Assembly: GCA_014529385.2 (NCBI GenBank)
Contig: CM043944.1
Coordinates: forward strand, 93,221,476-93,285,475
Direction of reading: 5' to 3'
From: Adiantum capillus-veneris
Taxonomy: Eukaryota > Streptophyta > Polypodiopsida > Polypodiales > Pteridaceae
DNA: 64,000 bases
Part shown: positions 53,299 to 64,000 of the stretch, in pieces
Position numbering within the stretch: position 1 is the first letter of the stretch
Layout: each line of letters begins with the position of its first letter
Notes under the pieces: generated by a model
Told to the model about the DNA's origin: nothing
The model's database searches: none
The model's input: the letters and a program-made list of their open reading frames with translations, nothing else
Translations under genes and position numbers: made by a program

Positions 53299-54381
53299 AT
53301 GGATCACGATCCATGACTCTTGTGACCAGGGCTAGAAAAATACAATTTTTCTAACCGAAGAAAATAAGGGCAAGCTTGAAATTCTCTCGATTTTAGGTCA
53401 AAATTTAAAGCTTTTGCCGGTAACTACACTAAAATTTGTGAAAACTTTCAAGTTTTCTTCAAGGCAAGCTCAAAATCTAACCGGGATTTTAGGATTTCAG
53501 TCGGTTAAAATACATTGGACCCCAGTCTTTTTCTAACGTTGCTTGTGACATTTTTGGCAGAAACTGATACCACTTGGTTCAGAGTGATTCCAAGCTCCAC
53601 CTATATACTTTTGGTGAAAAAATTGACACAAAAACTCAACCAAATCAAGAAAATTGGGCAAAAAACACAAAGAACCTTGGAAATAGACTAAAATTGTGGA
53701 TTTTTGACTTTTTGATATCCAATTTAAAAAAGAAGTGAAAATTTGACTTGTACATGATCTGGATATATAGTTGACAACATTTTATGGTGACTAAATGTTG
53801 TGGAACATGGATCGTGATCCATGACCCCTTGAAACATTTGACACTGAGATTTGTCCAATGAAAAGCTGATTCTATTTGAAAAAACACTGGTGAAGACCAT
53901 CATAGAGAAAAAACAACAAAAGACTGACCAAAAGACCAAAAAAAGGCAGTAAGTCAAAAACTGCAAGCAGACACAAATCTTGACTTTTGTCAAGAAAAAA
54001 ACAATTCAAATCCAAAAAGAAGTAGATAGGTAGGCCACATAAACCTCAAGTAACAAACCGACCAAGTTTTGAGTCCAAATATAGAGGAACATGGATCACG
54101 ATCCATGACACCCTGAGAGCTTTTGGACTTCACAGATTTATAACAGTGGACAAAACGAACATTTCTCCAAAATAAGGGTAGTAAAAAATACTCAAAGGAG
54201 GCTCAAAACTAGCCACAGACAATCAAGGCCAAAATCAACAAAACAGACTGACCAGGGGACTTTTGGAAAAGCTAAAGGTCATCAAATCATCTAGAGTTTA
54301 CCTAGCAACCATCAAGAGGCTTGGGGAAGGGTGTGAAGTTTCAAAGCAAATCTGTCTTGAGGTACATAGATAGCGATCCAT
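53299..54381 (+). repeat. Second phased palindrome array
   Basis: ATGGATCACGATCCAT (53299-53314), ATGGATCGTGATCCAT (53807-53822), ATGGATCACGATCCAT (54091-54106) and a decayed ATAGATAGCGATCCAT (54366-54381). Centre spacings are 508, 284 and 275 bp; the first may hide a lost member. Each is preceded by ACA and followed by GAC or GACN. The surrounding sequence is AT-rich and non-coding. The core ATC-NN-GAT and the period match the array at 9938-10533. Confidence 0.7.
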
Positions 54382-54620
54382 GACCTCCTAATGCAGAAAT
54401 TGTCCAGAACGATACCAGACTAGCCCAAGTTGTGGTGGTGAGCGCAATGGTCTTTTCAAAATTCAGTTCGGAGCTGTATTGTGCAACTTACAAGAAAAAT
54501 AGGAATTGTGACGAAAGCGCGACCAAGTTTTGATTTTTGCAGATTTTGACTGACCCAGTGGCGGCTGTAAAGCTATAGCCACCAAGTGAATTTTGTGTAG
54601 GATAGGCAAATGAGAGTTGT

Positions 54621-55230
54621 GTGGACCTGTCTTCAGCCGAAGGATTAAATGCACCACAAAAGGTAAAAGATCAAGGTTTTGTCAGCTTTGTTTTCTTGAT
54701 GTATTTCCGATCAAGCAAATTGTATCAAAACAAAAGTCCTAATATTAGAGACCAAACAAGCCATATTTCCACCGAGGGTAGCATCAATCAAGGGACCATA
54801 CCCATCTTAGAGCCAATCTTGGAAGAGATTCTTTCAGCAAAGAAAAAAAATAAGAGCAGGACCATCTCATCTTGCACCAACCCAGAAACTGTTGCACTTA
54901 CAATATCAGTTTGAGAATGAGCAAGGAGCTCAAGTATATAAAGACTGTATGGATTGATACTGTGTGAAAATTGAAGAGAGACCTATTGAGCTTAAGTTGA
55001 TACTGCCAGTAGATTACAATGGCGATCGATACTTTGATGAAGAGGAAAACATATTTATACTTGTGCTAAATTCTTTCATTGTGGACAAATGAGGGTTGAC
55101 AGGCACCAAAGAGAAAGTTGATGCGAAACGTGAAGAAAAACCGCCAACTTTGGACAATCCAAGTGCCAAGTTGAGGCGGGTAAATGTGCCTATACATGTC
55201 ATCACTGATAACATGCATGTGGGCTCAGCC
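54621..55230 (+). pseudogene. Coding-like stretch after palindrome array
   Basis: ORF 54621-54914 (MDLSSAEGLNAPQKVKDQGF start), then in other phases EERPIELKLILPVDYNGDRY (about 54972-55030) and TKEKVDAKREEKPPTLDN (55102-55160). It begins 240 bp after the last palindrome, comparable to the 190 bp before the ATG at 10723, and IELKLILPVDY loosely resembles VELQILPKEVYD there. So it may be the matching accessory ORF of another family A copy. It ends where copia sequence begins near 55230. Confidence 0.35.
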
Positions 55231-55442
55231 ATAAGGCATTTGAGCCATACACACTCAACTGTAGTTTTGAAGACTGCCTTGTACTCAGCCTCACAACTGG
55301 AAGTGGACACAGTAGTCTGCTCTTTGCTCAACCATGATATGCATGAGCTGCCAAGCATGAAACAAAAACTACTTGTGGACATTTGTGTATCAAAACAACC
55401 AACCCAATCTGAGTTTAAAAAAGCATCTAAGTCCGGCATCAA
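55230..55442 (-). pseudogene. Copia RNase H, truncated
   Basis: DLDAFLNSDWVGCFDTQMST, SFCFMLGSSCISWLSKEQTT, VSTSSCEAEYKAVFKTTVECVW, LKCLMAE (quoted in parts). This is the Ty1/copia RNase H core with D and E of DxDW and SCEAEY visible. The C-terminal SKHI-type region is gone; the frame runs into unrelated sequence near 55230. Confidence 0.8.
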
Positions 55443-55486
55443 TTATTCCCTCTTGGGATAAAACAATCCGAGATGTAAAGTGCCAC

Positions 55487-56446
55487 TTAATTAGCAAAAA
55501 ATTCTCTTGACAGCCTACCAATGCTTAGACCCTGGCTATAGATAAATTTGTTGACCTGTGAGACTGCAAACTGAATATCTGGCCTCGTGTTGCATACATA
55601 AATGAGGCATCCAACAATAGTTTGATAAAGAGTGACATATGCAGGATCACCAGCATCATGAAGACTCAATTTCAAACCTATTTCCATGGGAGTGGCAATA
55701 GGTTTGCAATCCTCAAGTCCAAACTTACATAGCAATGTCTCTATGTAACTTTTCTGACACAAGAAAATACCACCATCACACTATTTAAATTGCATACCCA
55801 AGTAATGATGCAACAACCCCAAATCTTTCATCTTGAAAATAGCATTCAAATCAGCCTTAAATTCAACAATATGTCTCTCATTTGGTCGAGTGATCAGCAA
55901 ATTATCCACATAAAGAACAACAATGAGAAGTACATCACCCTCACGCTTTACATAAAATGTGATTTCTTTTGGACTGTTACAAAAGCCTCGTTTCACCAAA
56001 ATGAGTGTCAGCCTTCTCATCTCAAGCACGAGGATATTTCTTCAACACACACGAAGCGTACTTACATCTGCACACTTTATCCTCTTGTCCTTTCTTGATA
56101 AAACAATGAGGTTGTGTTACATAAACTTCCTCTTGAATATTTCACCATTCGAGAAAGCAGTAACAATGTTAGATTGATGTACATCCCAACCCAAATGAGC
56201 TGCCAATGCACATAAAAAATGGACAGTAGTCATAACACAAGTGGGAGAAAAAGTTTCTTCATAATCTATGCCTTTCTGTTGTGCATAACCCTTTGCAACA
56301 AGTCGAGCCTTATAGCGATCAATCTCACCATCCGGCTTGCGTTCCAACTTGTAAACCCACTTTGTACCAATGGCCTTTTTGCCAGGAGAAAAATCACATA
56401 AAGTCCATGTGTCATTTTCTATAAGTGCATCATATTCATATTGCAT
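55487..56446 (-). pseudogene. Copia reverse transcriptase
   Basis: ALIENDTWTLCDFSPGKKAI, GTKWVYKLERKPDGEIDRYK, ARLVAKGYAQQKGIDYEETF, SPTCVMTTVHFLCALAAHLG and VHQSNIVTAFSNGE give the N-terminal palm, with the DVKTAFLNG Asp now lost (NIVTAFSNG). The 55781-56029 segment holds VVLYVDNLLITRPNE, where the YVDD box is YVDN, and FKMKDLGLLHHYLGMQF. The 55487-55762 segment holds YIETLLCKFGLEDCKP and VGCLIYVCNTRPDIQFAVS. Frameshifts separate the three parts. Confidence 0.9.
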
Positions 56447-56763
56447 GGAAGCTATCCGATTTTTTGAATTCTATGCTTCATCAAAAGATAGAGGTTCCTC
56501 AACAACATGTAAGCTAGACACAGCCAAAGCATAACAATCTAATGCATAAGATGCATGGCAAGAACCTGCATGAGTACGACTAGACGAAGGTGCATCCAAT
56601 TTATTGTCACACAAATTATGCACCAACCATTTAGGCATACCTCTAGCCTACTCATTGTTAGGCCTTTCCTCATCAAGTACATCATGTACATCTACATCGG
56701 TAATTGGATGATCTATAACATTTTCAGAAACCCCCATAGGCTGTACATTTGCCTCATTGGAAT

Positions 56764-57312
56764 TTACATTTGAACTTCCACCACTGAAAAGAGGAAACAA
56801 AGTGTCATAAATGTCCTATGAGCTGAAATTATTGTCTCTAGTACATGACAGCAAGGGTTGAACATAATCTTCCACAAACACAACATCCCATGAGACCAAG
56901 ATATACTTTGTTTGTGGATGAGACAACCTATAACCTTTGCTTTCAGCACTATAACCGACAAAAATACATTTGACAACCCTATCATCCAATTTGATGCGTT
57001 GTGTTTGTGGCACCAAAGCATATGCCAAACAATAAAAAACACACATGTGCTCAATAGAAGGGTTTCTATCATGCCATACTACATCTGGGTTACCCTTATC
57101 ACCAGAATTTCTAGACGAATTGCTGCTAGTAGAAGCATTAGGAACAAGTAATTTTCCACTCGAAGAAGAACCATAAGAAGCGGCTGCATTGCTGTTACCA
57201 CCTTTTCTTTGAGCAGCAACAAAGGCCTGTTCAATTGCCCACCATCTAGTCCTATTTTTTCTAGAAAGAAACTCTTACAACAACAATGTTTATGATGCAT
57301 CAAACTTGACAA
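56764..57312 (-). pseudogene. Copia gag C-terminus fused to integrase C-terminal region
   Basis: FLSRKNRTRWWAIEQAFVAA and a Ser/Asn-rich stretch (57079-57290) end in VVWHDRNPSIEHMC. The next residues, FYCLAYALVPQTQRIKLDDR and VVKCIFVGYSAESKGYRL, are the post-integrase block of copia Pol. So the DNA that should hold the zinc knuckle, protease and integrase core is deleted near 57050-57080. SWDVVFVEDYVQPLLS follows. Confidence 0.75.
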
Positions 57313-57912
57313 CTTTATGATTTCCTTGGGTCATAAGTCTCTAAGCACTAGCAAAAGTCTGGTAAGAATTTAGCAAGGCATTAAGAACAGTCTGCACAAG
57401 GGAATTGTCTGAAATGACTTCACCTGCAAAAATAAGTTGCTCATTGATATCCTTGACACCACCAAGAAAAGTGTCCATATCATCTTCCTCATGCATAATC
57501 TTTGACTCCAACTCTTTACGCAGCAATGCAATTTTAGCCTCATTGTGACTTGCATAAAGACCAACCAGAATATCCCAAGCCTGTTTTGCAGATTTTGTTG
57601 AAGAAATGTGAGGAGTAATAGTGCACTTCACAGACAACACAATCAATGCATGAGCCTGTGCATCTTTTACATCCAAACGAGCTTGTTTTGCCATATGCAA
57701 AACAACACTAACAACAACAATCCTTGCAGCAAGACCTACAACATCCCCTGTATCCTCGAAACCAGGATGTACATCAATCCCTACACAATGTTCCAAACAC
57801 CCTTCGACACAAGAACATGTTGCATCATATAAGCCCACATAGGGTAATTGTCCCCATCCAATCTTTCCTAAATAACAAACATCTTGAACACATATGTATT
57901 GTTGTCAGCCAT
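57313..57912 (-). pseudogene. gag: Copia gag
   Basis: Likely start MADNNTYVFKMFV at 57910. ERLDGDNYPMWAYMMQHVLV is the DUF4219/UBN2-type N-terminus. After shifts, AQAHALIVLSVKCTITPHIS, SAKQAWDILVGLYASHNEAK, IALLRKELESKIMHEEDDMD and FLGGVKDINEQLIFAGEVIS, then LNALLNSYQTFASA. This matches the UBN2 Gag family of Ty1/copia. Two or three frame breaks. Confidence 0.85.
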
Positions 57913-58254
57913 ATTAAATGTTGCACCTCATGTGAAAACTACCTGAAAAGAGGAGAAGGAAAGCGGAAACAACCCGTGCTATATAGCACAAACCGTAGAA
58001 TGCCGTAAGGGACATGTTATGCAGAAAACAATACCGATAGATTTTTTGCACAAAATGACAAAATAGCATGTGCAGTACTACCTGTACTGGAAACGGAGGC
58101 CGAAATGAGCCCAAATCAAAATTCTGAGCAGACCAAGCTCTTCGAGCCTTCCCAAAAAAAAAAATCGACAACGTTCACCAAAGCTCACAAAAATCAAAGA
58201 AAGTGAGCAGGCGTATGCTGGAGTTGCTGGCAACTAAGCCCGAGAGGATGCAAC

Positions 58255-58270
58255 CTGCGCTGATATCAAT
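58255..58270 (-). promoter_or_regulatory. Copia primer binding site
   Basis: On the minus strand ATTGATATCAGCGCAGG follows the LTR end CAACA; the usual form is TTGGTATCAGAGC. Confidence 0.7.
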
Positions 58271-58589
58271 TGTTGGAATTAGGGTTGCAAGAAAACACAC
58301 ACAGCTTGGGGAAGACAAAGGAAGCCCACGGCACACAATAGAGAGTGTATTACTTAGTGTGCAATGGAAAGATAGGTAGTCCTTGAATGATGGGCATATG
58401 TACAATGCATGGGGGGAAAATCCTCCTAGTGAGGGAAAAATGCCCGGACGGTCCTAAGTGTGTTCACACACACCACTACCACATGTGTATGGTAACAAAA
58501 TCTCATGTGGAGGACTCAATCAGTCAACCTGATTTGTCTACACCTAAACCAATGGGATCCTTGGATTCCCGGGTTCCTATGTTAACACA
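58271..58589 (-). repeat. Copia 5' LTR
   Basis: On the minus strand it begins TGTGTTAACATAGG (or TGTTAACA two bases on) and ends CCTAATTCCAACA, about 319 bp. No second copy in the window. Confidence 0.65.
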
Positions 58590-58605
58590 TTGAGGTAATG
58601 CCATC

Positions 58606-60175
58606 GTGGACACTATCTTCAGTACAAGAATTCTAGATATTAGAGAAACAACTTGGGACATAAGACCTACTAAAAGGAAACCTGAACAAATCCCCTCCAC
58701 AGCACCGACCAGTGGATATGAAATGAGAGATGGTATGGGTGTAGAACCTAGAGTGATGAGGATGGTCACAGAAAATCAAAGGATGCGACCTTCTTAAGTG
58801 GCCAAATGCATAGCAAAGAAGTACAATGGATTAGGAGATCCTTACATGCATTTTTTTATCTTTAAGCAAGTCTTAAGAGCGGAACAAGTAGCAAATTTTC
58901 ATACACAGTACCAGGAATTTGGGTTAACTCAGAAGGGACTGCGTTAACTTGGTTTCAATCACTCAACAATGGGAATTTCATTAACATTGATAAACTCGTA
59001 CGAGAGTTTGCTGAGGAATTCTCCAAAGAGGAAGCGAGCATATGGTTTCTCATATCTATGCATTCAGGCAAAAGGAAAATGAAAAGGTGAAGGAAGATTC
59101 CCTTCGCTTCAAGCAGTGCATCGAAAGATGTCCATTGCAAGAGCTACTATAGGATGATCACTTATTGGTTCTCTTTATTGAGGGCTTGAAAAACAAAACT
59201 CTCAAAAAGGACTTGCACCTGAAAGCTTGCACCACATTTGAACAAGCGACCAAGGAAGCTTTGTACTTGGTTGATAATTGCAAGACTTATTTGGCGAGGT
59301 AACAAAAGATATGGAGACAAATCCTAATAGCTCATCTTCTACCTCCAGTGGAAAAGCAGAGTGCTCCTACTGTAATCATGTCAAATGTGGAACAATTAAT
59401 TGAAGAAGTGGTCTACAAGATGAATCAGACCTACAGGCAAAATCCTAATCTAAGACCGCACCAACCACAAGTAGCTAATGCTCCACGATTGTTGAAATGG
59501 TGTGCCATAGAACAAAAATACACGAACCATGATACCAGTAGTGTTTCAATAACCATAACTACACAAGAGAAAGGGTGTATGTACCTCTAGCAATGCAACA
59601 ATTACTGCCACCTCCAAGGCACCAAATGGGACATAACAACGCGATATAGGGAGGGGACAAACTACAACCCATATTGGGGCAACAACCACCATTACCACAG
59701 GACAACCGGGCCATTCTTTTGTTATGCTCAACCTATAGAGACATTTGTAACTCAACCCGTTATGCCACCAAATGTCTACTATGAAGAGTCAGTCAAAAGT
59801 CAAATGAGAGAGATAGAGAGAGTAGCTTACACTCCACAAGAAAGTCCATATTGGGCTAGTGTCGATGAAGCTTTTAATCCTTTGTATGTTGCTCAGACAA
59901 CTAAAAACCAGTTCACGATGGATAAAAACACACTCATGTTCAGAGCAAACCAAGAACTACAAGCCTAGGGATTATTCGCCTGGAGCATGCCAACTGACGA
60001 GAGCACAAGCCGCATCCAAACCCAAGGGCCTGTGCTATGAATGCGGAGGTGAGCATTGGGTAAGGGGATGTCCTTTTAAAGGTCAATGTACTAAAATATT
60101 TGGATTTTTTGAGGGGTGTGGAAGAGATCACTTTATTCAAAATTGTGAAAAAAACTTGGGAAAGCAACTATAATG
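58606..60175 (+). pseudogene. gag: Family A copy 2, gag
   Basis: KYNGLGDPYMHFFIFKQVLR and FHTQYQEFGLTQ (about 58820-58935) match the gag at 322-430. The KWCAIEQKYTNHDT patch is at about 59498-59540. Two knuckles follow: CYECGGEHWVRGCP (about 60034-60076) and CGRDHFIQNC (near 60116-60150). TRAQAQE after it parallels TRAQAKK at 1711. Many stops and shifts. It aligns with 85-1821 over most of its length, so the two copies define the family. Confidence 0.8.
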
Positions 60176-60279
60176 TCATTAAGATATTACCATGCACAAG
60201 CGGTGGAGCCAATGGTTCCTGTCAAAGTGGTAACTAGAGCTCAAGCTCAAGAAACTGTGAAAAATCAACGATCACAAAT

Positions 60280-61780
60280 GACCTAGAAATTCCAAACCAA
60301 AACGAATCCCATAACAAATCAGTTAGAGCTCAAAGAAAATCTTGGAAAGCCAAACATATAAAAATGAAAGCAAAGAGGCTGCAAGAAAAAACTGTTTTGG
60401 AAGTTGAACTGAACCAAACCAAGGAACGGCTAAAACAAGCGTAAGAAAGTAAGAAAAATACAAAGGGAGTGGAAGGATCAAACACAGACTCAGGTGGTTC
60501 GGTCTTGGTAGAGAAAGTGAACGAGCACCTAGACGCAATACTGCAAGCATATACAACGAGGGTCCATAACAACCAAACTTAGGAGCAAAGACTATTGACC
60601 TATCCACATCCAAAAGATGAATCCAAGAGAATGAGGTATACAAGAGACTTGTAGAAACCACTCAAGCCATACTGCAGCCAAAAACACCAAAAGTTTCTAA
60701 ACCAGTAACATAGGAACTAAGAAAAGAAAACACGAGAAAAGATAAGAAAACCAACACTTGTAAAGACAACAAAATGTAGGGATTCTGTAATTGAGGTGGA
60801 AAATTCACTTATATGAAAATTGCACTCAGAATCCGGACAATAAAATGAAACCTGTGCAAACAGACAAAGAAGAGCCACTACCTACTGGAATTATCGCAAA
60901 TACAAGAGACGAGGGTAAATCATTGGTGATGCAATCAATTTTAGAGGTAGACAAACCATGGCCACAATCGTTATGAGAAACGATTTGAAAAAAAAAGATG
61001 GGAGTTCCACTTTGATATTAGCACCAATTCCTGAGATAAATGTGGATCATGAAATCTATTAAGGAGATATTCAATCATTGTATGGAGATGCAAGGACTGA
61101 GGTTTTGGTAGAGAACAAACCAACATCCATAAGAATGTTATTGTCCTTTGTAGGGGAATATGACACTAAATATGTGGTTAAGGTTGTGCCATCCAAATGG
61201 AATTTGATTCCACAAATGATGGATGCAAAGAGCTTGCATGACCTGTTATCTTCTCCTATCATGTGCACTGTCACCCTCACAAAACTGTTGAAAATCAAAC
61301 CATATATGTGGGGAAAAATGAGCAAAAACTTGGAGAAGTTAGGAGTAAAAATCTAGCCGATGGATGAACCTATGGAAGCATCCAAGAAAGAAAACCATCT
61401 TGGGAACCCAAAACCGAAACCTGTACTACTAAACAAGGTAGGTGATTATTGTGAAGGTGAAGACGGAAACACCAGCTCACCTCTGGAATACAAGGGAGTA
61501 ACCACTATTGCAATACTTGACAATGGGGCGTGAAAAGCTATTGCTACAAAATAAATCTGGGAGAAATGGGGAAGACCAGCTTGCGCATGAAATTGCAATT
61601 AGCCGACGGGTATGTGGAAAGACCCTTGGGAATGTTAGAACAAGTAATCATATCCTCCTATAGGATAGAATACGAACACACCTTTGCAGTGTTTGATTTT
61701 GAAAAAGACAACAACTTTGAAATTATCTTGGGACGACCATTTATGCATCAACTCAAAATGATTCAAGATTAGGGTTACAA
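60280..61780 (+). pseudogene. Family A copy 2, linker and protease
   Basis: A Lys/Gln-rich stretch (60280-60780) corresponds to 1818-2285. SSPIMCTVTLTKLLKIKPYM (61251-61310) matches TPIQCTLTLEELLKLKPYL at 2570. The protease box TTIAILDNGA is near 61503-61532, followed by a stop; VIISSYRIEYEHTFAVFDF and FEIILGRPFMHQLKMIQD (61640-61770, quoted in part: FEIILGRPFMHQ) complete it. The closing box is better kept than in copy 1. Confidence 0.75.
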
Positions 61781-63175
61781 CCATCTCTACTTACGGCACA
61801 AGGGAGTTGTCACCAAAGTGAATACCAAGGATCATAGTTATAGTGACATCAACCAAACCTCGATTGAAGAGTTTGTTGTAACTACGAACGACGAGACATA
61901 AGTACCTGCTTGGCTAGTGAAGGATGGTCACATTTGAATGTGTGGAGCATCATAATGCGAGAGTCTATAGAAGGAGGAGTGCATCTTAGAATGGACCATA
62001 GAAGATGAGGTGATATATAAAGGAACCCTTCCCGGAGGAAACATTTGAACCCTTTGGATGGGATCAAATACTGGCGACTCTTGATGTCTTGCGTAAACAA
62101 AATAACAAACACCACCTTCTACAACAAGGAAGATTATGATATAAGACCCTTCCTAATGATTTTGGATGTCCAAGAAATTGAAGACACTTCGAAGACCACA
62201 GAAACATAATGGGTAAGTGATTGTAAACGGATAGTGGAAGAAATTTCGTATGGAAAAAATCTCAAGTAATTTGGAACACGAAATTGCCAAAAAGAGAAAT
62301 GAACCAATTTTCTATGAGTTCCCTAACCAAAAATAGCAAAGACAACAAAGATATCAAAGAAAAATGAAACAAGAAACAAAAGAAAAATTTTGAGAAAAAC
62401 ATGCCAAAGTTGGTAAATAAAACGCAATATTTTATGCTCATCGGAGTGGATGATTGTGTCCGAGACAAAATAACAAGGAAGCCAATGAAATCGACAAGTT
62501 CTTGGGCAAAGTAAAAAAAACAGAGCAAGAAACAACTAAAAAGGGAAAACCAAAAAATCGCCAAGGATGTCCAAAACGGAGCGCAAGAGTGAATACCAAA
62601 AATTAAAACGGACATTAAAAGAGGTTTGGACTATGGAAATGGAGAGTGAGGGAGAATCTGACTCATACAAGTTTGATGCACCCTCTCATTACAAAAAATA
62701 CACCATTTAAGATCCAACACATTGTGTTGGAACAATCTATGCAAGAGCTGAAGGAACCACAAACATCGTATGATGGACTTGAAAATGCAAACAAGCTAGA
62801 TTTGGTCGAACCAAGAGAAGAACCAAAGCTTGCTTACATCACCACAGATCTTACTAAGGAAGAGGAACGGCTGTTGATAAATACCCTCAAACAATATAGA
62901 GATGTATTTGCCTAATCTTACAAAGATGTGAAAGAGGTAGATCCTAACATTTGCCAATACACATCACCTTTGAAGAACGACACAAAACTGCGCATGCAAC
63001 GTCCATACACCTACAACAAAACTCTTACAAGAAAAAATTAAGAAAGAGATAGACAAACTAAAGGAAGTAGAATTTTATCTATGAGATTGAACACATGGAG
63101 TGGGTGTCACCAATTGTCGTGGTGCCTAAAAAGAACAATAAACTGCAAGTGTGTGTAAATCTCAAGCAAGTAAAC
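61781..63175 (+). pseudogene. Family A copy 2, RT N-terminus, cut by insertion
   Basis: LEQSMQELKEPQTSYDGLEN, KLDLVEPREEPKLAYITTDL and LLINTLKQYRDVFA (62730-62915) parallel 4021-4200. RPYTYNKTL and, after shifts, a stretch reading VSPIVVVPKKN and LQVCVNLKQVN continue to 63175. There the reading stops at TGTAAGG, the start of another LTR, exactly within the CVNLKKVNAAT block of copy 1 (4444-4480). Confidence 0.8.
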
Positions 63176-64000
63176 TGTAAGGTTTCCAGTTTCTAAAACC
63201 TTAAAGATTGTATAAAGCTTAATTCAACTGATATGATTATTGAAAAAGCAATGTAGAATTGTCCGACCGTGGCAAATATTGGTATTTTTGAAATCTTAAG
63301 CACAACAAACCCTGGGCTAGAAATTTTCAGAATCATATTCCGATAAAATCTGGAAAATTTATAGGCCCTGAAAGGTTACACTGAAATTCAATTAGTTAAG
63401 TAAAATTGGATGGTTTCAGTAATTATTATTACCAAAGAGTTTCTTATCCTAAGGTTCTAGAAATTACTGATATTTCCAATTTTCATCATTAAAAATCATT
63501 GAAAATAGTAAAAATCCATTCTGGAAGCTGAGGGGGGTTGTGTGGGGTAATGATGAACTCTCCAGATTAGAATTAGCAGCAGGGGGCATTTTTTGACTTG
63601 TTGGAGACTTCTTGAACTGCAAGCAACTGCCTTTTACAGCCTGTGAGAGCTTGTGAGTGCCATAAAACTATAAATAGGACCCCTTGCTTCACAAATTGGA
63701 CAGACTCGGAGCCTTGACACACACTCTCTCATCTAGAGAGAACGCTACGCAGAAATCACTAGAGATTAAGCTCTAGTCGATTAACCTAAACGGTAATTAG
63801 CCTAATCCTTCTTAATTAGCAAGGCTAGATTAATCTATTTTGTTAATAAATCAAAGATTAAGCCTATGTATAGTCATAAACTTTCTCTTAATTAATTATT
63901 CTCTGCTAATTGTTGTAATTAAGCTTGGTAATGTTAAGCTAATTAATTATCCTATCATATTAGGACTGAAATTAGTCAAATTAACCATGAATTAATGGAA
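63176..64000 (+). repeat. LTR of a further element inserted in family A RT
   Basis: Starts TGTAAGGTTTCC at 63176, where family A homology ends. TATAAATA lies at 63669-63676, with a likely transcript start 30 bp beyond, and AATTAATTA-rich U5-like DNA to the window end. No coding sequence. The orientation is taken from the TATA box. The element's class is not determinable here. Confidence 0.65.
63669..63676 (+). promoter_or_regulatory. TATA box of terminal LTR
   Basis: TATAAATA in AAACTATAAATAGGACC. Confidence 0.55.

Larger units (their letters stand above)
55230..58589 (-). mobile_element. Ty1/copia element, 3'-truncated and internally deleted
   Basis: Minus strand: LTR (58271-58589), PBS (58255-58270), gag, then directly the integrase C-terminal linker, RT and part of RNase H. 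Most of protease and the integrase core are missing. The 3' LTR is absent; copia sequence stops near 55230 inside RNase H. Confidence 0.85.

Noticed and set aside
55096-55461. Plus-strand ORF of 121 codons
   Set aside because: Most of it (from about 55230) is antisense to the copia RNase H, whose minus-strand reading is clearly conserved.

Overview
This window looks like land-plant nuclear DNA made almost entirely of LTR retrotransposons nested in and recombined with one another. No intact host gene, tRNA or rRNA was recognised. The basis is plant-type Ty3/gypsy lineages (a chromodomain-bearing chromovirus and a Tat-like element with two RNase H domains), a Ty1/copia element, a hAT transposase relic, hAT-type MITEs and long GA/CT/GT microsatellites. 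The species cannot be named from sequence alone. The repeat load fits a large plant genome such as a fern, lycophyte, gymnosperm or bryophyte, which is inference.

Layout. (1) 1-15213, plus strand: an old Ty3/gypsy element, called family A here, open at its left end. Order: gag, coiled-coil linker, protease, RT-RNase H, integrase with two H2C2 zinc modules, a second protease-like domain, a basic tail, a spacer with phased palindromes, a charged coiled-coil ORF region, polypurine tract, LTR. Whether this is one giant element or two abutting ones is unresolved. (2) 14289-24005: a minus-strand LTR of the same family (16081-17092) lies tail-to-tail with the plus LTR. The 867 bp between them is a repeat (B) holding a MITE. 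Minus-strand protease-like relics, a fold-back repeat, a RING-like pseudogene and an inverted copy of B follow. (3) 24100-26612: minus-strand hAT transposase relic and a second MITE. (4) 27571-36189: a structurally complete minus-strand chromovirus with both LTRs, PBS, PPT and a probable 5-bp target duplication, but degenerate genes. (5) 36190-39359: rearranged chromovirus fragments and LTR-like DNA.

(6) 39360-52720: a plus-strand Tat-like element with both LTRs and a nearly readable gag-pol. A second, gag-only element (43273-48039, with its own LTRs) sits inside its protease gene, flanked by a 4-bp ACGT duplication. Removing it restores the protease reading. (7) 52721-55230: DNA with a second palindrome array and coding-like stretches, resembling the 3' part of family A. 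(8) 55230-58589: a 3'-truncated, internally deleted minus-strand Ty1/copia element. (9) 58606-63175: a second family A gag-pol copy, cut inside RT by the LTR of another element that starts at 63176 and leaves the window.

Each element's parts form the usual LTR-retrotransposon cycle: Gag particle, protease, RT/RNase H, integrase, LTR promoter, PBS and PPT. The gag-only element would need these enzymes in trans. Nearly every reading frame has stops or frameshifts, so most entries are pseudogenes; the Tat-like element is the best preserved.
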